Shown: positions 57,801-64,000 of the stretch, piece after piece | Numbering within the stretch: position 1 is the stretch's first letter | Layout of the letters: every line of letters begins with the position of its first letter | Source of the DNA: Thamnaconus septentrionalis | Lineage: Eukaryota > Chordata > Actinopteri > Tetraodontiformes > Monacanthidae | DNA: 64,000 nt | Reading direction: 5' to 3' | Assembly: GCA_009823395.1 (NCBI GenBank) | Contig: CM020513.1 | Coordinates: 2,225,501-2,289,500, forward strand | The notes under the pieces: generated by a model | Told to the model about the DNA's origin: nothing | The model's input: only the letters and a program-made list of their open reading frames with translations | Database searches by the model: none | Program-made: the position numbers and the translations under genes

Positions 57801-60800
57801 TCTGTAAGAAACACATTCAGGTTTATGTCCATGGACGGGATCAGCGGCTCTGCCTGCACGGATCTCCATCCCTGGGGAGGTCAGAATGTTCTTGGACACC
57901 GAGCTGGTTGCCACACGTAAGAGTATGGCTGTGAGAGAGCCAGCACACACACACATAGAAAAAAATTGCACGCACAACTCTACATTCCTCCAGAAATAGT
58001 CGGGCACAAAAAGGAGAAGCAGCCAGCGGTGGTGTTTGGCGATGTGAGGACCATATTTGAACTGGCTGCTGGCTTCCAGCCTCGTCACTGAACCAATGAT
58101 TTGTAACATCGAACAAGTTGAAAATACAAGCAAACATGGGAACGGTGCAATAAGCATGTTTTCACAAGCTCTGTCTCTACAACCAAGTTCATCACAGAGT
58201 TCATCAGTGGGTTTAACTAAAGCAGACAAGTGACCACTTTTATTTTATACTTTTTATCTGATCAATTTCTTTTCTCTCTCTTGTTGATCTGATGGTACGA
58301 AGCTGTCGGAGGATGCGTCTCTTCAGACTCACCTTGGACGATCCCTTGGTGCTGATGCTGAAGGTGGGTTTCACCGTCCCCACCTCCTCCTCCTTCTGTT
58401 TCTTCTTCTCCGCAGCCTCTGCCCTCCTCTTCTCAATCTCCTCCTTCATCTTCCTCCTCTCCTCCTGCGGCAGACGCACAAACCAACACAGAGTGTTCGG
58501 ATGAAAAAGAAAAAGACAGGACCTGTGAAGACAGCGAGCCTCTACCTGTTCCCGGGCCTTCTTGTCCTCCTGCTCCTGCTTCCTCTTCCTCTCCTCCTCC
58601 TCCATGACCTTCCTCCTCTCCTCCCTCTTCCTCTTCAGACCCTCCAGCTCGGCCTCGGCGTCCTGCTGCTTCTGCTTCATCTTCTCCAGCTCCTCGCTCT
58701 CTGCGTCGTTCCGCCGCCGCTTCAGCTCCTGCAGCTTGCGCTCGGCCTCCTGCCGCTCCACGTCGTCCTGCTTGCTGGGAGCGCCGGCGGCTTCCCTGGA
58801 GAGGCACAAGATTGTTGAGCGATGGCGACGACAAAAAAAAAAACCCCAGCGGGAGGCTGAGAGGCCGAGCGTGACTTTACCTTGATGGCTTCTCAGTTTT
58901 CCTGAGTTTGTTCTCGAAGGGTGAGGTGTTCTGTTTGGCCACTTCAAACTGCCAGGCGACACAGAAGGACATGAAGCTGTTTGTTTTTTTTATTGAGAGA
59001 GTAAAAAAAAAGTGGTGACTCCGAGTAACTCCACCTTGTCCTTGAACCCGAGTTTCTTTGGCTTTTCTTCCTGAACTCAAAGAAGGAGAGAGAGAAGGAT
59101 AATGATTGGTGAAATGAAATGACTCATCATCTCTGAGGAAAAAATTCCTTCCTCACCTCCTTCTTCTTGTCTTCCATCTCTTTCTTTTTGCGCTTGTCTT
59201 CCTCCTCTTTTTTCCTCTTCTCCTCTTCCTCCTTCTTCTTTCTCTCCTCCACTTCCCTTTTCCGCTTCTCCTCCTCCTCCTTCTTCTTCTGCTCCAACTC
59301 CTTCCTCCTCTGCTTCTCCTCTTCCTCCTTTCTCTTCTTCTCTTCCACTTCCTTCCTTCGTTTTTCCTCCTCCTCTTCTTTCCTCTTCCTCTCCACCTCC
59401 CTCCTCTGCTTCTCCTCCTCTTCTCTCTTCACTTTCTCCTCCATTTCCCTCTTTACTTTTTCCTCCTCCTCTCGCCTGAGCCTCTCCTCCATTTCCTTTT
59501 GCCTCTTCTCCTCCTCCTCCTTCAGCTGTCTTTCTTCTTCCTCTTTCTTTTGCCTTTCCTCCTCTTCTCTCTTTTTCTTTTCTTCCTCTTCTTGTTGGAC
59601 ACTTTCCTCCCTTTTGCTTTTTTCCTCCTCCTCCAATCTCAGCCTCTCCTCCTCTTCTCTCTTTTGCTTTTCCTCCTCTTCCTTTTGATGCTTTTCTTCC
59701 TCCTCTATCCGCTGCTTCTCCTCCATTTCCTTTTGCTGTCTTTCCTCCTCTTCCGCTTGCTCCCCCCTCTTCTTTTCCTCCTCCTCTTGTTCAGCATCAG
59801 GCACAGCTTCCTCAGCAACTCCTTCATCAGGCTGCTCCTCCGCTGCCGCTTCCTCTTCTTCTTCTGCTTCCTCTCCTCCTTCCCCTTCCTCTTCCTGTTC
59901 CTCTTCCTGTTCCTCTTCCGCTGCTGCATTATCCGTCTCTTCCTGGAAAAAGAATTCAGATTTGCTTTTGGCAGTCGATGGGAGAAAAGAGAGGAAGAGT
60001 GAGAAAAACTGTACCTCATTTGCTGCGTTTAGTGTGACTGTTTCCTCGGCAGCCGCCTGTCAGGACAAACGGGTGACATCAGGTTAGTTTCATGTCAAAC
60101 TTTCAAAGCAGATTCCACAGCTTTTACTTTACATTCTTGTCATCCTCCTTGTCTTCCTCCTGTTTCTTTGAGTCTGTTTCCACCGCCTCTTCCTCGGCTG
60201 GTTTCTCCTGCTCTTCCTCCACCCGTTGCTGACTGTTGTCGGCGCCGCTGTCTGGCTGCTCCTCCGCCGTGTTCTCCGTGCCGTTGGCGGCGTTGGCGGT
60301 GGGGTCGAGCTCCTTCTGCCTCTCCATGGCCTCCTTCATCCTCTTCTGCCTGCGCTCCTCCCTCTTGGCCAGCCGATCCAGCAGAGCCTGGTCATCGTCG
60401 TCGGCAGTGGCGGGGGCCTCGGCCTCCGTCAAGCTGTAGGAGCATCAAATCCAGCTGAAAACCCATCCATCCATCCATCCATCCATCCATCCATCCATCC
60501 ATCCATCCATCTTCTACATCTGTTTTCTCCTGCACTCAGGTTGCGAGGGTTTACTGGAGCCTATCTAAAGAATTTGATTTCCTAATCCAAGTTAATGCTT
60601 TAAATTGAGTTGAACCTGAAAGTGACTTTTCAAGACTAATAAACATGACAGCCATTGGCCTTGCTGCTGCTGCTGCTGCTGCTGCTTCTGCTTTGTCCTC
60701 AAATGAATTACCTCCTTATTTTTTGTGCCATGTTAGATGTGGTGGTTTACCTGTTAGCGTTGTTTACATCAGGGGTATCACCATCTTCTGCCTCCCTCAT

Positions 60801-61349
60801 CTTCCTCCTTTCCTCACGAGCACGTCTCCTCCTCTCTCGAACTTCCTCCTCATCGTCATCGTTGGTGCCGCCCCCCCTAACAATGGAACATTGCAACAAT
60901 TACTTCAAATATTCATCAATATTATATTTATTTTCGTCCCAGATGTCAGAAGAGCAACATTTGCTGTTTATAATCCAAAAACCTTTATATATAAAAATCC
61001 CTAGCATATACCACACATTTAGCCCTGTGTTTACGACCTCCCACTGGGTCTTAGCTTCCAATCAAAACTAATGCTTTGTTGGATCTTCAACATGTTTCAA
61101 CATAGCAAAAACAATGAAAACCCAGCTGTGGGTTTTTGTCACTAATCTTGGGGAATTGGCGATGAAGTATTGACACCCTCTGTGACATCACAAAGGGCTG
61201 ATTTCCAGCAGTGCCTATGAGAGTAGCAAGACACCAGATTAGTGTGCGAGTGAACGTTAGGATGTGAATGTGTTTGCTAACAATGGAAAACAAGAATGAG
61301 AGGAACGAGATGATGAGAGAAATAAGATTAACTAAAACTGCAGTCTGAA

Positions 61350-61432
<83 letters not shown>

Positions 61433-62645
61433 ATATGCGCTCAAGTCTGAGATAAGAGCAAGGAGTCCGAGGAGAAGGCTGGCGCTGCTGGCAGGGCTGA
61501 CTGCACCGCTGTGAGAAAATTGTTTGGAACGTCTGTGTTTTTTTTCCATTGCGTTCTTTTTCTAACGGCTCTCTGGGAGAACATCTGATATGAAAACACA
61601 CAGACAAACTGCCCTTTCCGTTGAAACAGACTAATGATAATCAGCCTGATAAAAGCCCCGGAAGAAAGAGGGGGGGCTGAAAAAAACCACCACTCTCATT
61701 TAATGAGCTCACTGTGAGAAACTGCAAGTGTTTTATAGTGTGTTTCAACTGATTTATGTGGTAAGCAGGGTCTGATTGTCAGCACCTCGCCCTGCTGCTC
61801 CAATAGCTTATGTACATCTGCTCATCAGCTTCCTTGCCTTGTGTTCTTGCTGTGTGTGTGTTTTTCTCACAACACACACTCTTCCACACACACTTGGTTT
61901 GCCATCGCCTTGACTTCCATTACATGAATTACGTAAATTGGCAGCGTTTGACTGTGTCTTGTGTCAAACCGAGTCAACCTGACCAAACAGTTGTTGGCAC
62001 GATTGAGTGGAATGTTGGATGTAACCTGTGGACGTGTGGAAATGTTTCTGAGAGTTCAATGTGCAGTCTGAGCCAGCGAGTTCATGCTGAGTGATGCTGA
62101 CAGTGGAAATCACTTCATCAGCTGCACAGCAACAGTGTATGAACCAAGTCAATTGATGTCAGGTGTTGCTCGTTGGAGCGTTTCACTCAACATTTTTGTG
62201 TCTTTCTCTGTCAAATGGTCAAATAAAAAATGCACTGAAATTCAGCATTGGTAGAGAGTGGAAATCCTGTTACTGAGTGTATCCAATCAAAAGAGGACAC
62301 ACTGAAAATCTTAAACGATCTACAAGTGTGGCTTAGCAGCTTTTTTTAAGATGAAGAGGGGGGTTGTTTTCCTTTGTAAACAACCTGTTGTCTTTCTTGT
62401 TTGTTCATTAGAGTGGAAAGGCTGCTGATCAAACCTGCTGCTGTACACGTGAAGCTGAAAAGCAATTTAGCCATAAATGGACAACTAACAAGGCTTGAAT
62501 TGAGTTGAGATGTCTTGCTACAGGTCATCTTTCCACCTGAGGCAACTTTTACCCAAAGTCTGAAAAACACTCACGTCTGAGCATCGAGTCGTATCTGCTC
62601 CCTCCTCTGCCTCCTCAGTTCCATGCGTTGGTCAAAGTCGTCCAT
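54817..62645 (-). CDS. cald1: Caldesmon 1, long form, 15 coding exons
   Basis: Actin-, tropomyosin-, myosin- and calmodulin-binding thin-filament regulator of smooth muscle and non-muscle cells. Exons (minus): 62645-62575, 60876-60751, 60433-60133, 60056-60015, 59942-59157, 59070-59035, 58948-58881, 58795-58546, 58464-58333, 57801-57758, 57659-57581, 56908-56777, 56686-56513, 55319-55257, 54897-54817. Phases close to 794 residues, nearly the length of human h-caldesmon. Matches to human: [16 protein letters not shown] at the start, [84 protein letters not shown], and [10 protein letters not shown] at the C-terminal actin/calmodulin region. A 262-codon Glu/Lys-rich exon forms the central single-helix spacer. 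The last exon is less certain. An acceptor before 62676 implies an upstream noncoding exon. Confidence 0.9.
55210..55235. repeat. (GT)n microsatellite beside a cald1 splice donor
   Basis: About 13 GT units end 21 bases from the edge of exon 55319-55257. On the transcript this is a CA repeat just downstream of the donor, a position known to be able to bind hnRNP L in other genes. Confidence 0.9.
56513..56686 (-). CDS. cald1: cald1 C-terminal exon with an Ala/Pro repeat linker
   Basis: Fifty-eight codons. It begins [19 protein letters not shown], matching the human motif around INEWL. It then runs through [15 protein letters not shown] and a PAPAPAPA tract to SSPSPAKPA before the donor gtgagg. 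The repeat separates two Trp-containing calmodulin/actin-binding segments (NNW here and GMW in the next exon). The Ala/Pro tract is encoded by tandem GCACCT units (56545-56580), so it is a coding hexanucleotide repeat that may vary in length. Confidence 0.8.
59157..59942 (-). CDS. cald1: cald1 central Glu/Lys/Arg helix exon (h-caldesmon-type insert), 786 bp
   Basis: One uninterrupted 262-codon exon. The first 60 residues are almost pure Glu/Ala with Pro-Asp breaks; the rest is imperfect tandem blocks such as [20 protein letters not shown]. i to i+4 E-K pairing along the whole length predicts a stable single alpha-helix, the known structure of the caldesmon middle domain. The DNA is a strand-asymmetric CTT/CCT-rich tract on the plus strand. 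Phase 0 at both ends means it can be skipped without frame loss, as in mammalian l- and h-caldesmon splicing. Confidence 0.85.
60463..60511. repeat. (CCAT)n repeat with adjoining dispersed-repeat tail
   Basis: Twelve CCAT units followed by cttctacatctgttttctcc, a degenerate form of the sequence seen at the tails of many fish retroposons. It sits in a cald1 intron just upstream of the acceptor of exon 60433-60133. Confidence 0.85.
60660..60687. repeat. CTG (CAG on the transcript) repeat in a cald1 intron
   Basis: Nine TGC units, noncoding, between exons 60876-60751 and 60433-60133. Confidence 0.9.
61352..61432. repeat. Long (GT)n microsatellite in cald1 intron 1
   Basis: About 40 perfect GT units, the longest dinucleotide run in the window. 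Confidence 0.95.
62471..62480. promoter_or_regulatory. CArG box in cald1 intron 1
   Basis: CCATAAATGG is a perfect CC(A/T)6GG SRF-binding site, about 95 bases downstream of the first coding exon. SRF/myocardin control of CALD1 is established in mammals. Chance alone predicts about four such matches in a window this size, so position is the main argument. Confidence 0.4.
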
Positions 62646-62703
62646 GATTCAGCCAGAAAAGAGTCTCCTTGCGTCACTGAAAGACACAATCAGGATGGGA
62701 TTT

Positions 62704-62892
62704 TTACACCAGCTTGAATTCAGTCAACGCCAGTGCTGGTGTAGGAACACCAGGATGCTTCCTCAGCAACATTCTGATAGCAGGGAAAGCGTCACACTTT
62801 GCTCGCCAGTCTGAGATGTATCGCTCAATGGCACAATGATCTTTTAAAAGAAGACAATTAACATGTTTTCCAAATCTAAACAACAGCAACAA
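62704..62892 (-). pseudogene. Possible hAT-family transposase C-terminal remnant
   Basis: A minus-strand open stretch reads DWRAKCDAFPAIRMLLRKHP and continues GVPTPALALTEF. This resembles the hAT dimerisation segment pattern W-x-FP-x-L-x-x-L-x-x-K-x-x-x-VP-x-x-x-A-x-x-ER. The ER-FS that normally follows is missing. It lies in the cald1 5' intron. Resemblance only; a database search would decide. Confidence 0.3.
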
Positions 62893-62949
62893 ACACCAGC
62901 CAGACAGCTTTCCAGCAGAAATAAGAAGAAATCTGTTGGTTCACCGTAC

Positions 62950-63200
62950 CTTAACAGTAGCTGAAGCAGGAGCCCATGAACAAGAGTGAATCCCCTCTCC
63001 TCATATATCAACTTCCACAGTCTGGCTTATATCTGCACCGCGAGCCACACGGAGAATTCCTGCTTGTTCTTGCAGAGACTTCAACTACCAGAAAAGGCAA
63101 AGCCTGCCTCTCCGCTGCCTTCTCCTCCTCTCTCAACCTCCTTCTTCTTCAGCCTGAGTGCCCCCCCCCGACATCACGCCCGCTTTTCCCTCCCCGACCT
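62950..63200 (-). promoter_or_regulatory. Putative cald1 noncoding first exon and leader
   Basis: A GTTAAG|gtacgg donor (exon edge 62950) could end a 5' UTR exon that joins the acceptor at 62677-62679. The sequence upstream to about 63200 is GC- and pyrimidine/purine-biased, then becomes A/T-rich with a CA microsatellite. The start site was not determined. Confidence 0.35.
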
Positions 63201-64000
63201 CTAAACTCACACACCCTCCGAGAATTGTCAGCTTTGCTTAGTCATATTATTCGACTTTTTTTTTTTTTAAAAAAGAAAAAAAAAAGATCACACACACACA
63301 CACACACACACACATATAAATATATATTAGAAAATCCTTCAAAAACTCCTGTTTGCATTGTCTAAACAGACAATATATAAGTCAAACTATTAATAACAGA
63401 TACATAAATTGCTGCAGGACAAAAAAAAAAAACTTTACCATGTTTTTCCCTGTGGAAAAAGCACCCAAAATTCTTCCTCAGATAGAAGAAGAGGACAGTA
63501 TGTCAACCTGGCAGTCAGAGGGCATCTTTTAAACTAACGGGCTGCACAGAATATTAGTTCTTGAGTTAAACTCCCTTCATTAATTTCAATTATCTGTCAA
63601 CCCCTGAACTCCACTAAACCCTCAGACAAACGGTCAGTGGACTCATGAAATATGAGGAGAGCCCCTCTTGAATAGGTGTGTATTGACAATGCATTGTAAA
63701 ATGTAAAGATATAACGAGCGGCACGTGAAGCATGATTAAAAGTCTGTTTACGTCCCAGAAAGACTTTAAAAACAAAAAAGTTTCAAAGCCCACAGACTCA
63801 ATGATATTCTGTGCCAAAAGCAGCGACTCAGTCAACAGTTGAGGAGTTTTTCTAAACTTCCAAAAATATGCAGAATAGAAGGAAACTTCTAGAGCAATTA
63901 TATCCCCAACTTTTAACACACGTCTTCAACCGAAGTGACACAAGCAGTGCGATCGTCTTCAAGAATAAGCACAGCTAGCATGACTTTGAGCTTTTGGTCA
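63201..64000. other. Right end of the window, upstream of cald1
   Basis: AT-rich with a homopolymer T/A stretch near 63256-63285 and a (CA)n run at 63289-63314. No gene seen. Confidence 0.6.

Noticed and set aside
59167..60002. Long plus-strand frames rich in Ser/Phe/Leu opposite the caldesmon exons
   Set aside because: They are antisense reflections of Glu/Lys-rich coding DNA (GAG/AAG read as CTC/CTT), with no family resemblance and no splice or start context.
60463..60511. CRISPR-like or satellite array
   Set aside because: It is a simple CCAT tetranucleotide microsatellite in a vertebrate intron. No spacer-repeat structure exists anywhere in the window.

Overview
This window is nuclear DNA of a ray-finned (teleost) fish, probably percomorph-like. 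The evidence is short introns with canonical GT/AG borders, dense CA/GT and CTG microsatellites, teleost-type Tc1 and hAT repeats, a tRNA-derived SINE, and four recognisable vertebrate genes. No bacterial, organellar or CRISPR features were seen. All exon boundaries were read by eye from splice sites and checked by adding up reading phases. No alignment was run.

Layout. Positions 1 to about 22,080 hold no protein gene that I can support. They contain microsatellites, CTG tracts, an old tandem duplication (copy A about 2,810-3,525; copy B about 5,478-7,795, split by a Tc1-like transposon), a hAT-type MITE with a recognisable target-site duplication, and a CpG-rich block near 16.0-16.75 kb that could be a minus-strand promoter and first exon. 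Positions 22,086-38,480 (minus) carry pnpla8, the calcium-independent phospholipase A2 gamma. Positions about 40,050-48,130 (plus) carry dnm1l, the mitochondrial and peroxisomal fission GTPase Drp1. Positions 48,300-52,205 (minus) carry a cardiac-type troponin T with 11-bp and 6-bp microexons. Positions about 54,180-63,200 (minus) carry cald1 (caldesmon), including a 786-bp Glu/Lys-rich exon.

How the genes relate. pnpla8 and dnm1l are divergent, with about 1.6 kb between their 5' ends, and both act on mitochondria and peroxisomes. dnm1l and the troponin T gene converge, with putative poly(A) signals about 190 bp apart. Troponin T and caldesmon are consecutive on the same strand, and both are tropomyosin/actin thin-filament regulators. 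In human these loci lie on different chromosomes (PNPLA8 and CALD1 on 7q, DNM1L on 12p, TNNT2 on 1q), so the block is a fish-specific or ancestral linkage.

Most interesting points: two unannotated-looking, frame-preserving cassette exons in dnm1l at the positions of the mammalian A-insert and variable-domain alternative exons; the troponin T microexons with a very short acidic N-terminus and a changed C-terminus; a uORF overlapping the pnpla8 start codon; a C-terminal AKI in place of the mammalian SKL peroxisomal signal; and the diverged noncoding tandem duplication at 2.8-7.8 kb.
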